64,000 nucleotides of DNA from JAMXLG01 sp963765935 (GTDB lineage: Bacteria; Vulcanimicrobiota; Vulcanimicrobiia; Vulcanimicrobiales; Vulcanimicrobiaceae): the NCBI GenBank assembly GCA_963765935.1, contig CAVXXX010000001.1, positions 1,488,001-1,552,000 of the forward strand, given 5' to 3'. This document shows positions 7,457 through 15,961 of this stretch, in pieces. The first letter of the stretch is position 1, and every line of letters begins with the position of its first letter. Both the position numbers and the translations under genes were made by a program. The notes below the pieces were generated by a model that did no database searches, was not told the DNA's origin, and saw only the letters and a program-made list of their open reading frames with translations.

Positions 7457-8667
7457 TCCGCAAGCTCGCACCGATTCTCGGCGTCACATTTATCGACATC
7501 ATCGGATTCAGCATGCTGCTTCCGATCTTGCCGTATTTCGTGACGCACTTCGGCATGAGCGCGATTGTCGTCGGTATCTTACTCTCGACGTTCTCGCTCT
7601 GCCAACTGATTTCGGGACCGATTTGGGGCAACGTCTCCGATCGCGTCGGACGCAAAACGGTTCTGATTATCAGTCAAATCGGCGCGACGATCGGGTGGGC
7701 GATGCTTGCCTTTGCGCCGAGCATCGGCTGGGTCTTCATTGCGCGCATCATCGAAGGCGTCTCCGGCGGCAACATCGGGATCACGCAAGCCTACGTCGCC
7801 GATCTCGTCGAGCCCAAGCAGCGCGCGAGAGCGTTCGGCTTAATCAGCGCGACATTCGCTGCGGGAATGGTCTTCGGACCCGCGGGCGGCGGCTTGCTCT
7901 ATTCGAGATTCGGTTTTCCGGCGCCGTTTCTGGCCGCTTCGGCGCTGCAGCTGATCACGCTCGTGCTGACCGTCATTCTTCTGCCCGAGTCGCGGTCGAA
8001 GCTCGAGCGAGACGAAGAACACGTCGGCATGCGCGAGGTCTTCTCGACGTTCACGAACACGCGGCTCTCGCCGTTACTCCTGCAGAAGCTTGCGCTTTCA
8101 CTCGCCCTCTACGGCTGGTATTCGGCAATCGCGCTCTATCTCGCCGGACAGATGCACTTCGGCGTTGTCCAAACGACGCAATACTTCTCCCTCTTCGCGG
8201 TTCTGAACGTCGTCATCAACGGTGTCGGTGTGGGCAAGGCTTCGAACAGGCTCGGCGATCGCGTGATGTCGTCGCTTGGACTCGCGTTGCTCGTCGCAGC
8301 GTTCGCCGCTGCGCCGTTCGTCCACAATATCTTCACGCTCACGGGTGTGATGATTCTCTTCGCGGTGGGCGGCGCGTTTGCGAACAACGGCCTCGTCGCA
8401 ATGATTTCGAATGTGGCGACGGAGCGCGAACAAGGTACGGTATTAGGCGTTTCGTCCTCGCTCGATTCGCTCTCGGGAATTCTCGCACCGCCGGTATCGA
8501 CGGGATTGCTTGCGCGATACGGGTCGCCGTTCGCGAGCATCGAACCGTTGGTGATGTCGGTGATCGCGCTCGCCCTCGGTATTCGAAACTCGCTGCTTGC
8601 ACCCAGGGTATCTCATGGCGTCACCGACGAATCCGTCGTGACACCACCTGCCGAGGAGCTCGTATGA
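7453..8667 (+). CDS. MFS transporter, TetA/DHA1-like
   Basis: A 404-aa, 12-segment major facilitator. The loop 2-3 signature is GNVSDRVGRKTVLI. The first helix region (TFIDIIGFSMLLPILP) has the Asp and Pro typical of the TetA/multidrug H+ antiport group. These pumps export drugs or metabolites using the proton gradient. The gene overlaps the protease upstream and the AIM24-like gene downstream by 4 bases each, so the three are one translationally coupled operon. The substrate is unknown. Confidence 0.9.
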   Translation: MIRKLAPILGVTFIDIIGFSMLLPILPYFVTHFGMSAIVVGILLSTFSLCQLISGPIWGNVSDRVGRKTVLIISQIGATIGWAMLAFAPSIGWVFIARIIEGVSGGNIGITQAYVADLVEPKQRARAFGLISATFAAGMVFGPAGGGLLYSRFGFPAPFLAASALQLITLVLTVILLPESRSKLERDEEHVGMREVFSTFTNTRLSPLLLQKLALSLALYGWYSAIALYLAGQMHFGVVQTTQYFSLFAVLNVVINGVGVGKASNRLGDRVMSSLGLALLVAAFAAAPFVHNIFTLTGVMILFAVGGAFANNGLVAMISNVATEREQGTVLGVSSSLDSLSGILAPPVSTGLLARYGSPFASIEPLVMSVIALALGIRNSLLAPRVSHGVTDESVVTPPAEELV

Positions 8668-9443
8668 AGACGAAGATTACCGGTACCACATTACCCGTTC
8701 TTGAAGTCGGTCTCGAGCCGGGCGATAAAATCGTCGCCGAGCCTGGCGAGTTCTCATGGATGACGGAAAACGTGCAGTTGAATACGACTGCCATGACCGC
8801 CGGCGCAAAGGGAATCATGGGAGTCATCGGCCGCGCCTTGTCGGGCGGTGGCATCTTCATGACCGAATATTTCACACAAAGTGCAAACGGCTTGATCGCT
8901 TTCGCTGCGAAAGTGCCCGGCCAAATCATGCAAGTCGACGTGCAGCCGGGACGCGAGTACATGGTTCACCGCCACGGTTTTTTGTGCGCCACGCAAGGCG
9001 TCGAATTGAACATGGGGTTCCAGCGATCGCTGGGCGCCGGCATCTTCGGCGGCAACGGATTCATCCTGCAGCGCTTGGGTGGAACGTGTAGCGCATGGAT
9101 CGAGCTCGGCGGCGAGATCGTCACCTACGATCTTGCAGCGGGTGAATCGATTCAGGTGCATCCCGGTCACATCGGAATGTTCGAAGCAAGCGTGAACTTC
9201 GACATCACGTTCATGCGCGGCATCATGAACGCCGTCTTCGGCGCCGACGGTTTGTTTATCGCTCGATTGACGGGTCCCGGCAAAGTGTGGCTGCAAACGC
9301 TCACGATGCCGAATCTTGCGCACGCGCTCCTGCCCTATCTCGGAAAGCAAGAAGCGCAAGCGGCCGCGCAGACCGGAGTCGCGGGCGGCGTTGCCGGCGG
9401 TGTCGCCGCGTCGGTGCTGAAGAACCTGTTCGGAGATCAGTAA
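8664..9443 (+). CDS. AIM24/TIGR00266-family protein
   Basis: A 259-aa protein of the AIM24 (TIGR00266) family, an all-beta fold with repeated glycine-rich strands. It has the EPGEFSWMTENV opening, GALSGGGIFM-type segment at about residues 55-65, and FGADGLFIARLTGPG near the end. The C terminus is Gly/Ala-rich (GVAGGVAGGVAASVL). The family is widespread and its biochemical role is not settled; in mitochondria the homologue supports membrane organisation. ATG 8664 overlaps the MFS stop (ATGA). A long open frame extends upstream through the MFS gene but is a shadow. Confidence 0.88.
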   Translation: MKTKITGTTLPVLEVGLEPGDKIVAEPGEFSWMTENVQLNTTAMTAGAKGIMGVIGRALSGGGIFMTEYFTQSANGLIAFAAKVPGQIMQVDVQPGREYMVHRHGFLCATQGVELNMGFQRSLGAGIFGGNGFILQRLGGTCSAWIELGGEIVTYDLAAGESIQVHPGHIGMFEASVNFDITFMRGIMNAVFGADGLFIARLTGPGKVWLQTLTMPNLAHALLPYLGKQEAQAAAQTGVAGGVAGGVAASVLKNLFGDQ

Positions 9444-9447
9444 CGCC

Positions 9448-9954
9448 ATGTTTGTTCGCAACTTCGCGCTGCTCGTTCTTGCCTTCGCCGTTCCCATGGC
9501 TGCCGGCGGCGCCACCCCCACGCCCATCCCTGGTGGGGCGAATCAGGTCAATGCCATCGAAGGCAAAGTGGGTGATACGATCTTCAACGGCGTGCTTCGA
9601 ATCACGGTTCAAGAGATCCGTGACGCGACCGCGGACGATCATCCCGAAAAAATGTTGCCGGGACCGAATCAAAAAGTCATGGTCATGAAGGTCTTGTTAC
9701 GTAATGGAACCCACGACGCGTTCATCGACCTGCTCACCTATTCGCTTGCAGACGCGGACGACGTCGCGTTTCAGATTCCCAGTAATTACGTGAACCCTGG
9801 CAACTTGCACATCCTGCAAGGTGCGGCAGCACGACAAAATGCGATGTTCGTCGTCGATAAAGACTACAAGCCTGCCAAACTCATCGTCCAGTGTGCTACC
9901 TGCGCAAGCGCGACGCACTTTCGCTCGCTCCGGCTCACGATTCCACAACCGTAA
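9448..9954 (+). CDS. secreted protein, DUF4352-like
   Basis: A 168-aa protein with a signal peptide (MFVRNFALLVLAFAVPMAAG, cut probably after AGG-A). The mature part starts with a Pro/Thr linker and has a GDTIFNGVLRITVQEI opening, MVMKVLLRNGTHDAFIDLLTYSL middle and a final beta strand. This matches the immunoglobulin-like DUF4352/telokin-like fold found on secreted lipoproteins. No lipobox Cys. It begins 4 nt after the AIM24-like gene and closes the operon. Role unknown. Confidence 0.75.
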   Translation: MFVRNFALLVLAFAVPMAAGGATPTPIPGGANQVNAIEGKVGDTIFNGVLRITVQEIRDATADDHPEKMLPGPNQKVMVMKVLLRNGTHDAFIDLLTYSLADADDVAFQIPSNYVNPGNLHILQGAAARQNAMFVVDKDYKPAKLIVQCATCASATHFRSLRLTIPQP

Positions 9955-10007
9955 CACTAGCATAGTCAGACGCGGCCGGCACCGCTCGGGATGAGGCGCA
10001 CCTTCAC

Positions 10008-10715
10008 TTGCTGAATCCTTGCGGTGTGTCCTCTACCTCGAACGGGTGTGAAGAATTCGCCGGCTTTCCCGATGCCGGGCTGCGCTTTCTGAAGCAGCTC
10101 GTCAAACATAACGATCGCGCTTGGTTCAACGATCGTAAATCGGTCTATCTAGAATCGGTCCAAGCGCCGTTGCATGCGCTTGTTTCTGCAGTGAACGGCG
10201 CGCTTCGTGCAAAGCGCATTCCGTTCGCAAGCGATCCCCGCCGCCTTTCATTCCGCATTTATCGCGACACCCGCTTTTCTCCCGATAAATCGCCGTATAA
10301 AACTCATGCCTCCGCGGTGCTATATCGTCAGGGAGATCGCAGCGTCCCCGGTGTGCTCTACATCCATATCGATCCGGCGGAACCGTTTCTCGCTGCGGGC
10401 TTTCATATGCCCGATAACGAGTTGTTGCGCGAGTTACGCGCGGCAATCGCGCGCGATCCAAAATCGTTTCGTGGCATGGTCGCGAAGATCGAACAAGCGG
10501 GACTGTCGATGCGCGCCGGCGACGCACTGACGCGCTTGCCGCGTGGGTTCGAGGACGTCGACCAGTCGGTCGCCGAGTACGTCAAACGGAAGTCCTTCGT
10601 GGTATCGCAACCCCTCGAGCCGGATGACGTCAAATCTGCAACCATGGTGCAACGCGTCGTGTCGTTTGCCAAAAGTGCGATGCCCCTGCTCGCATGGGGG
10701 TGGAAAGGACGCTAG
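10008..10715 (+). CDS. DUF2461 family protein
   Basis: Conserved cytoplasmic protein of the DUF2461/TIGR02453 family. Diagnostic segments: FLKQLVKHNDRAWFNDRKS near the N terminus, RRLSFRIYRDTRFSPDKSPYK in the middle, and GFHMPDNELLRELRAAI. The molecular function of the family is not known to me. The start is uncertain: TTG 10008 gives 235 aa, while GTG 10026 would remove six residues. The conserved region begins only at EFAGFPD. It is followed after 4 nt by the LysE-type gene. Confidence 0.85.
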   Translation: MLNPCGVSSTSNGCEEFAGFPDAGLRFLKQLVKHNDRAWFNDRKSVYLESVQAPLHALVSAVNGALRAKRIPFASDPRRLSFRIYRDTRFSPDKSPYKTHASAVLYRQGDRSVPGVLYIHIDPAEPFLAAGFHMPDNELLRELRAAIARDPKSFRGMVAKIEQAGLSMRAGDALTRLPRGFEDVDQSVAEYVKRKSFVVSQPLEPDDVKSATMVQRVVSFAKSAMPLLAWGWKGR

Positions 10716-10719
10716 TCCC

Positions 10720-11352
10720 GTGGTCGACGAGAAAACGTTGCTGCTCTATCTTCCCGCGATGCTTGCAATCACTCTGGCACCAGGGGCCGATACGCTCTTC
10801 GTCGTCGCGTCGGCGCTGCGTTCTGGGCCGCGTGGCGGCGTCTTGGCAGCAACCGGCATAATTTCCGGCGGCATCGTTCACATTACCGCGGCGACGATCG
10901 GCCTCTCTGCGCTCGTCCTCAAATCGGCACTAGCATTTGCGATTTTGAAATACGTCGGCGCGGCCTACTTAATCTATCTCGGCGTCCGTGCGCTGCTCGT
11001 GCGCGAAGCGGTTGAAGCGCAAGACGGTGCAAAACACGCGGCGCCCGTCAGCAATCGCGTCTTCTTCCAAGGCTTCCTCACGAACGTCACCAATCCGAAA
11101 GTCGCGATTTTTATGCTCGCGTTTTTGCCACAGTTCGTTTCGCCCGCGCGAGGCACGATTTGGTCGCAGTTGGTTGAACTTGGCGCGCTATGGTACGTTA
11201 CGGGTTTGATTTGGCTCAGCGCCGTGGGATTCGCCGTCGGCAAAGCCCGTCGCTCGGTGAGCGCGTCGAGTGCGGTGCGAAAGACGTTCAAGTATGTCAC
11301 GGCCTCCATCTTCATCGGTCTAGGCTTGCGCGTCGCTGTTTCGAACAAGTAG
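10720..11352 (+). CDS. LysE/RhtB-family amino-acid exporter
   Basis: A 210-aa inner-membrane exporter with about six helices. The first helix ends with ITLAPGADTLFVVASALRSG, the LysE-family signature (PGP/PGA-D). NVTNPKVAIFMLAFLPQFV is the second signature. GTG 10720 is chosen because GGAAAGGAC lies about 9 nt before it; the frame extends upstream but only as a shadow of DUF2461. Such proteins export amino acids or homoserine lactone-like compounds; the substrate is not inferable. Confidence 0.88.
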   Translation: MVDEKTLLLYLPAMLAITLAPGADTLFVVASALRSGPRGGVLAATGIISGGIVHITAATIGLSALVLKSALAFAILKYVGAAYLIYLGVRALLVREAVEAQDGAKHAAPVSNRVFFQGFLTNVTNPKVAIFMLAFLPQFVSPARGTIWSQLVELGALWYVTGLIWLSAVGFAVGKARRSVSASSAVRKTFKYVTASIFIGLGLRVAVSNK

Positions 11353-11440
11353 CGCTAGTGCTCGACTCATAGGCCGAACGCTCCGGTGCATGGGCTGAAT
11401 TGCTTAAGGATGTGTTATCTCGTGTGATGGACGACAATGT

Positions 11441-11995
11441 ATGAAACACTTCATCCGTTGCTTTATTGTTATTAGTGCACTCATGCTGACGCTTAGCACA
11501 ATCGCGTTAGCGCAAAACCCGCCGGTTGAGGGTACGCCGATTCCCACCGCTCCGAAACCCGATTGGAGCGCGGTCCAGTACTTGATCGGCACCTGGAATT
11601 GCACGGACATCAGTTCGCGCCGTCCGGGGCCCTTCGACATCACGACGTCGTACGCAATGGATCCCACCGGTTACTGGTTGATCAAGACCGAGAAGATCCA
11701 TAAGGCGTCGTGGATTCCGAGCGAATTCACGAATGTATCGCGCATCACGTACGATAACAACGCTAAACGCTGGGTTCGGATCTTAACGGGCGACGCGGGC
11801 GCGTACGCCGTCAGCACATCACCCGATCGCACCGCGTTCACCTACGTCATACAGAGGGAGGCTCCCGACGTTTCGTCATATGCGCCCGAAGTTTATACGA
11901 AGGTCAGCAACACAAAGCGGACCATGACGAGCTCGTTCACCGAAAAAACCGGACGAGTCGTTCACGTCACCGAAACCTGCAATAAGACGTCGTAA
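11441..11995 (+). CDS. secreted protein, DUF1579-like
   Basis: A 184-aa protein with a clear signal peptide ending ALAQ (about residue 24). The mature protein begins with a Pro-rich linker, then VQYLIGTWNCTDIS, the GxW motif of lipocalin-like DUF1579-type beta barrels, and ends with HVTETCNKTS. Three Cys occur, so a disulphide is possible in the periplasm. Stand-alone gene, terminated by the hairpin at 12037. No ligand can be named. Confidence 0.75.
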   Translation: MKHFIRCFIVISALMLTLSTIALAQNPPVEGTPIPTAPKPDWSAVQYLIGTWNCTDISSRRPGPFDITTSYAMDPTGYWLIKTEKIHKASWIPSEFTNVSRITYDNNAKRWVRILTGDAGAYAVSTSPDRTAFTYVIQREAPDVSSYAPEVYTKVSNTKRTMTSSFTEKTGRVVHVTETCNKTS

Positions 11996-12000
11996 CCCCC

Positions 12001-12024
12001 TGTCATCCTGAGCTTGTCGAAGGA
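12001..12024 (+). repeat. dispersed CCTGAGC(C/T)TGTCGAAGG repeat, copy 1
   Basis: TGTCATCCTGAGCTTGTCGAAGGA. It is the exact inverted partner of 12079-12102 and nearly identical to 18919-18942. The pair flanks a terminator between two convergent genes. Confidence 0.85.
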
Positions 12025-12036
12025 TCGAATCAAGCT

Positions 12037-12066
12037 AAAAGCCCGTCGAAATCTCGGCGGGCTTTT
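12037..12066. terminator. bidirectional intrinsic terminator
   Basis: AAAAGCCCG ... CGGGCTTTT hairpin with inner CGA/TCG pairs between convergent genes (the secreted DUF1579-like gene and ku). Both strands end in a run of T after the stem. The whole hairpin is nested within the 24-bp inverted repeat. Confidence 0.9.
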
Positions 12067-12078
12067 CGTTCGCAACGC

Positions 12079-12102
12079 TCCTTCGACAAGCTCAGGATGA
12101 CA
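12079..12102 (-). repeat. dispersed CCTGAGC(C/T)TGTCGAAGG repeat, copy 2 (inverted)
   Basis: Perfect reverse complement of 12001-12024. Ends 8 nt before the ku stop codon. Confidence 0.85.
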
Positions 12103-12109
12103 ACTGAGA

Positions 12110-12976
12110 CTATGCTGCTGATTTCTTGCGGCGGGTCGTCGTCTTTTTCTCGTGTTTTTCGTGCGATGCGGCGCGGCCGTTCGTTCCGGTGCCGCGGCGC
12201 TTCTTGCTCTCTTCGAGAGATTGCGCGAGAACGTCCATGAGATTGACGACCTTCGCGCGCGGCGCGGCGGCCTTCTTGGCCTTCGGCAGTTCCTTGCCCT
12301 GGGCGCGTGCTTCGATCATCGCGAGCAGTTCGTCGTGATAGCGGTTTGTGAACTTCTCCGGCTCGAACGCATCGACGCTCATCGTGTCGATAAGCATCTT
12401 CGCCATCTTCATCTCGGCCTCGGGCAGCTTTTCATTTCCGGGAATTTCAAGCGACGACGGCTCAACGATTTCATTGGCCCAATGCATCAGCTCGAGGACG
12501 AGCGCCTCGCCGATGGGCTTCACCGCAGCGATGTATTCCTTCGTTCGAATTACGACGCGCGCAACCGCCACTTTATTCGATTGATTGAGCGCTTCGCGCA
12601 AGAGCGCGTAGGCGTGCTTGCCCTGTTTGCTCGGCTCTAAATAGTACGGCTTATCGAAGAACATCGGGTTGATTTTGTCGAGATCAACAAATTCGAGAAT
12701 ATCGACGGATTGCGTCGCGACCGGATTGACTTTCTTGAAGTCTTCGTCGGTCAGCTCGACGTACTGACCCTTTTCGTATTCGTAGCCCTTGACGATTTCA
12801 TCCCACGGGACTTCTTTGCCGTCGACGGAGCAGACACGTTCGTACTTGATGCGGCCGCCGTCTTTGGCGTGCAGCATGTTGAACGACAACTCGTCGGTTC
12901 GTACGGCCGTGAAGAGCTTCACGGGAATCGTAACCAGGCCGAAGTTTATAGCACCGGACCAAATTGAATGAGCCAT
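12110..12976 (-). CDS. ku: Ku DNA end-binding protein
   Basis: A 288-aa bacterial Ku homodimer subunit that binds double-strand break ends and recruits the ligase. The start MAHSIWSGAINFGLVTIPVK is the classic bacterial Ku N terminus. The core barrel continues through FFDKPYYLEPSKQG and LVLELMHWANEI. The C-terminal 50 residues are Lys/Arg-rich, as in DNA-binding tails of longer bacterial Ku proteins. It is the last gene of the end-joining operon, 82 nt after the polymerase gene, with a hairpin (13050-13068) at that junction. Confidence 0.97.
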   Translation of the reverse strand: MAHSIWSGAINFGLVTIPVKLFTAVRTDELSFNMLHAKDGGRIKYERVCSVDGKEVPWDEIVKGYEYEKGQYVELTDEDFKKVNPVATQSVDILEFVDLDKINPMFFDKPYYLEPSKQGKHAYALLREALNQSNKVAVARVVIRTKEYIAAVKPIGEALVLELMHWANEIVEPSSLEIPGNEKLPEAEMKMAKMLIDTMSVDAFEPEKFTNRYHDELLAMIEARAQGKELPKAKKAAAPRAKVVNLMDVLAQSLEESKKRRGTGTNGRAASHEKHEKKTTTRRKKSAA

Positions 12977-13058
12977 AGCGAAAATAGTTTACCCGACTTT
13001 AGCAAGCAGGGTTCCGGCTTCGGCTATTTGGTAGTTAGCCGAACGTACGCACCACAAT

Positions 13059-14021
13059 CTATTGTGGTGCCCACTGCTTCTGGGCCTTAGCAATGGCCGG
13101 CTCCAGCCGCTGCTTCTTCCAGCCTCGCCCCGACCAGAGGTCGCCGTCGCGATCCAGGCGCTTCGGCGTCGTTCGGACGTTGAATTGCGCGAACGTCGCC
13201 TCCGGCATGCCGCTCCGCTTGCGCGCGAACGCTTCCACTTCCGACCAGTCCAGCGGCGTCGATACCGGCGCCCCATCCCGCGCGCGCACCGAATAGACGC
13301 TCACGATCGTCTTTCCGCGGCCCACCTGCAGATAGTCCAAATACACGAGCGATTGATCGCGTTTTTTCAACGAGCGTTCGAGCGTCACCATCTCAGGATG
13401 CCGCTGTGCGAGTTGCGATGCGACCGCTTCCGCGAACATCTTGGCAGCGTCGTAGTCATAACCCGGTGCAAGCGGAACAATGACGTGCAATCCCATGCCG
13501 CCGGACGTTTTAACGAGCGCCGTCAATCCAATTTCACCGAGGAGCTCCCGCATCGCCAGTGCGACCCCGGACAGAGTTTTCAACGTGCATTTTTCGCCCG
13601 GGTCGAGATCGAAGAACACGTAGTCCGGATCTTCGATCTCCGGCACGTGCGAGGTCCAGACGTGTAAGATGATCGTCGCGAGATTTGCAACATACACGAG
13701 CGATGCCTCGTCGTTGCAGAGCATGTACGTCGTCTTCTCTCGAACGCCACCGGGACTCGTGAGCGGCACGCGGTCGACCCAATCCGGCAAACCGCGCGGC
13801 AGATGTTTTTCGAAGAACGACTGCGCATCGATGCCGTCGGGATACCGCTGCAACGTCAGCGGATAATTGTGCAAATGCGGAAGCAACCATCGCGCGACGC
13901 CGCGATAGTAGGCAATTAAGTCGCCTTTGGTAATGCCGTCGCGCGGAAAGAGCACTTTGTCGAGGTTCGAGACGGAGAGCGTTCGGCCGTCAACAGCGAC
14001 GTCGGTGCGCTTTGCCGCCAT
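13059..14021 (-). CDS. ligD: LigD-type DNA polymerase/primase domain protein
   Basis: A 320-aa stand-alone polymerase domain of the LigD family (archaeo-eukaryotic primase fold), which fills gaps at ends before ligation, often with ribonucleotides. Catalytic acids are seen in DYVFFDLDPG. SGGMGLHVIVPL is the conserved nucleotide-binding segment, and LERSLKKRDQSLVYLDYLQ the following motif. ATG 14019-14021 has AGAGA 8 nt upstream and starts 4 nt after the STAS gene. A TTG at 14052 is less likely. In many bacteria this domain is fused to ligase; here it is separate. Confidence 0.93.
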   Translation of the reverse strand: MAAKRTDVAVDGRTLSVSNLDKVLFPRDGITKGDLIAYYRGVARWLLPHLHNYPLTLQRYPDGIDAQSFFEKHLPRGLPDWVDRVPLTSPGGVREKTTYMLCNDEASLVYVANLATIILHVWTSHVPEIEDPDYVFFDLDPGEKCTLKTLSGVALAMRELLGEIGLTALVKTSGGMGLHVIVPLAPGYDYDAAKMFAEAVASQLAQRHPEMVTLERSLKKRDQSLVYLDYLQVGRGKTIVSVYSVRARDGAPVSTPLDWSEVEAFARKRSGMPEATFAQFNVRTTPKRLDRDGDLWSGRGWKKQRLEPAIAKAQKQWAPQ

Positions 14022-14025
14022 GCGT

Positions 14026-14310
14026 TTAATCTCTAAATTTGAAGACGGTGTCAAGTCGCGTCACTGAGAACAGTTTGCGGATGTGCGGTGTCGTCCCGGT
14101 AAGATAAACCGCGCCGCCGCTGTGCTCGATCTTTTGATACAACTTGAAGAGCTCGGTGAGACCCGTCGAATCGATATATTCGAGCCGCGAACAATCGACG
14201 ATCACGTCCTCGCCCTGCTCGCCGGCCTTGAGCAACCGGCTGAGTTCGTCGATGTTGCTGATGTCGAACTCGCCTTCCAGCGCGATCTTGACGCAATTCC
14301 GCTCGGTCAT
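14026..14310 (-). CDS. STAS-domain anti-sigma factor antagonist
   Basis: A 94-aa single STAS domain (SpoIIAA/RsbV type). The phosphorylatable serine is in LEYIDSTGLTELF, identical in core to the RsbV encoded at 27898. Such proteins bind anti-sigma kinases and so free a sigma factor; phosphorylation switches them off. Placement is unusual: it sits inside the end-joining operon, 10 nt after the ligase stop and 4 nt before the polymerase start. It could feed DNA-break or stress signals to the RsbW encoded in this window, or control an unseen partner. Confidence 0.9.
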   Translation of the reverse strand: MTERNCVKIALEGEFDISNIDELSRLLKAGEQGEDVIVDCSRLEYIDSTGLTELFKLYQKIEHSGGAVYLTGTTPHIRKLFSVTRLDTVFKFRD

Positions 14311-14320
14311 GGTCCGCCTT

Positions 14321-15949
14321 TTACCCTTCGGGCCGCTCGATTACTACCTCTCGAGCCTCCTTGTCTGCGCGCAGTCCAAGGAACGCAGGCTGGCGTAAAT
14401 AATTGTCACGCGTCCATTCGGTGAAGCGCACCTGCGCAACCAACTCCGGTTTCACCCAATGCGTCGGCGCGTTAGCCACCACGTCGTTGCAGAACGGCGA
14501 CGACGCGCATGCTAGGCGTTCCAACTTCTTCATAATGTCGCCGATCAGCTTAACGGAAAATCCGGTGCCGACAGAACCCACGAAGCGAAGATTTTTTCCC
14601 TCGTATGCACCCAACAGCAAGGAGCCGAAGCCTTTGCGGCTTCCACGCGGATCGGTCCAACCGCCGATAACGAATTCTTGCTCGAGCTGCGCCTTGATCT
14701 TGACCCAATCGCGAGTACGCCGCTCGATATACGGCGACGCGCGCTTCTTCCCGATGATGCCTTCTAATTGATTGCGCTTTGCTTGTTCGAAGAGCGCTTT
14801 GCCTTTGCCGGCGACGTGCTTCGAGTAGAGCACGAGATCGTCATCGCGTATCAAACGCTCGAGTAGCGCTTTACGCTCTTCGAGTGGCACCTTTCGTTGA
14901 TCGCGTCCGTCGGCATAGAGCAGATCGAAGGCAGCAAAAGTTAGATCGTGACCGTGCTGGGCGTACTCTTGCAAACGTTGAAAATCCGAGCGCCCTTTCG
15001 AATCGAGGCTGACGATTTCGCCATCGACAACGATCGGGACGCTCTCGAACGCGTCGGTCAACCCGTCTAAGTCAGGAAACTGTTTGAGCAAATCGAGGCC
15101 GTTGCGCGAGACGACACTCAGCTTACCTTTCGCATCGATGGTGCAGATGGCGCGATAACCGTCCCACTTGATTTCAAAGAGCCACTCATCATCGTCGAAC
15201 GGCCCGTCGATCAACGTTGCGAGTTCGACGCCTTTAAGATGCGGAAGCGGATCGGCTTTGCGCTTTGCGGCTTCGCGCACCGCCGCGCGCTTGGGCTGTT
15301 CTTTTACCTTCGAGGATTGCCACGTCTTCGGATTTTTTTGTTTGCGAATATCGTCGAGCGTGCGTCCGGTAATCACCGACTCCGGGTAATCGTTGACATC
15401 GTAGCGCTTCGGATTGCCGTCCGGGTCGTGGTCTTTGATCAGCAGCCACGGGTCGCCGCTCTCGCCTTCTTTCGGCTTCATGCGCACGAGCGTAAAGATG
15501 CCGGTCAGCTTGTGGCCGTGCATGATGAACTTGATCTTACCGTGCCCGATCTCCGCGGAGGCGTCGTCGCCTTCGGCGAGTTCATACCAGCCGTTGTCCC
15601 ACACGATGACTTCGCCCGCGCCATACTGTCCTTCGGGAATGACGCCCTCGAAGTCGCGGTAGTCCATGGGATGATCCTCGACGTGCATCGCGAGACGCCG
15701 CTCGCCGGGGACCATCGTCGGTCCCTTCGGCACCGCCCAGGACGCCAAAACGCCCGCAGCTTCTAAGCGGAAATCGTAGTGAAGCCGCGTTGCATCGTGT
15801 TTTTGAATGACAAACCGAAGCCGTTTGCCGGCCTTCGCTTTCACGCCGCTCGGTTCAGGCGTGATCTTAAAGTCGCGCTTTTTCTTATACGTCGCGAGCG
15901 AGCCGGTACTCCGGCTCGCATCGCTCGTCTTCTTACGGGACGCCGGCAT
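14321..15949 (-). CDS. ligD: ATP-dependent DNA ligase with 3'-phosphoesterase domain (LigD PE-ligase)
   Basis: A 542-aa end-joining ligase. Residues about 30-190 form the phosphoesterase domain, with KHDATRLHYDFRLE and MHVEDHPMDYRDFEG holding catalytic His/Asp residues and GQYGAGEVIVWDNG. The ligase follows: active Lys in FEIKWDGYRAI (motif I), VVDGEIVSLD (motif III), KRASPYIERRTRDWVKIK (motifs IV-V) and the OB-fold end. It trims 3' ends and seals breaks held by Ku. First gene of the operon, which then encodes STAS, polymerase and Ku. Confidence 0.95.
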   Translation of the reverse strand: MPASRKKTSDASRSTGSLATYKKKRDFKITPEPSGVKAKAGKRLRFVIQKHDATRLHYDFRLEAAGVLASWAVPKGPTMVPGERRLAMHVEDHPMDYRDFEGVIPEGQYGAGEVIVWDNGWYELAEGDDASAEIGHGKIKFIMHGHKLTGIFTLVRMKPKEGESGDPWLLIKDHDPDGNPKRYDVNDYPESVITGRTLDDIRKQKNPKTWQSSKVKEQPKRAAVREAAKRKADPLPHLKGVELATLIDGPFDDDEWLFEIKWDGYRAICTIDAKGKLSVVSRNGLDLLKQFPDLDGLTDAFESVPIVVDGEIVSLDSKGRSDFQRLQEYAQHGHDLTFAAFDLLYADGRDQRKVPLEERKALLERLIRDDDLVLYSKHVAGKGKALFEQAKRNQLEGIIGKKRASPYIERRTRDWVKIKAQLEQEFVIGGWTDPRGSRKGFGSLLLGAYEGKNLRFVGSVGTGFSVKLIGDIMKKLERLACASSPFCNDVVANAPTHWVKPELVAQVRFTEWTRDNYLRQPAFLGLRADKEAREVVIERPEG

Positions 15950-15961
15950 CTATGCCGACTC

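Noticed and set aside
7623..8663. Long in-frame extension upstream of the AIM24-like protein
   Set aside because: It runs through the MFS gene in another frame and is Arg-rich; the ATGA-coupled start at 8664 gives a normal family N terminus.
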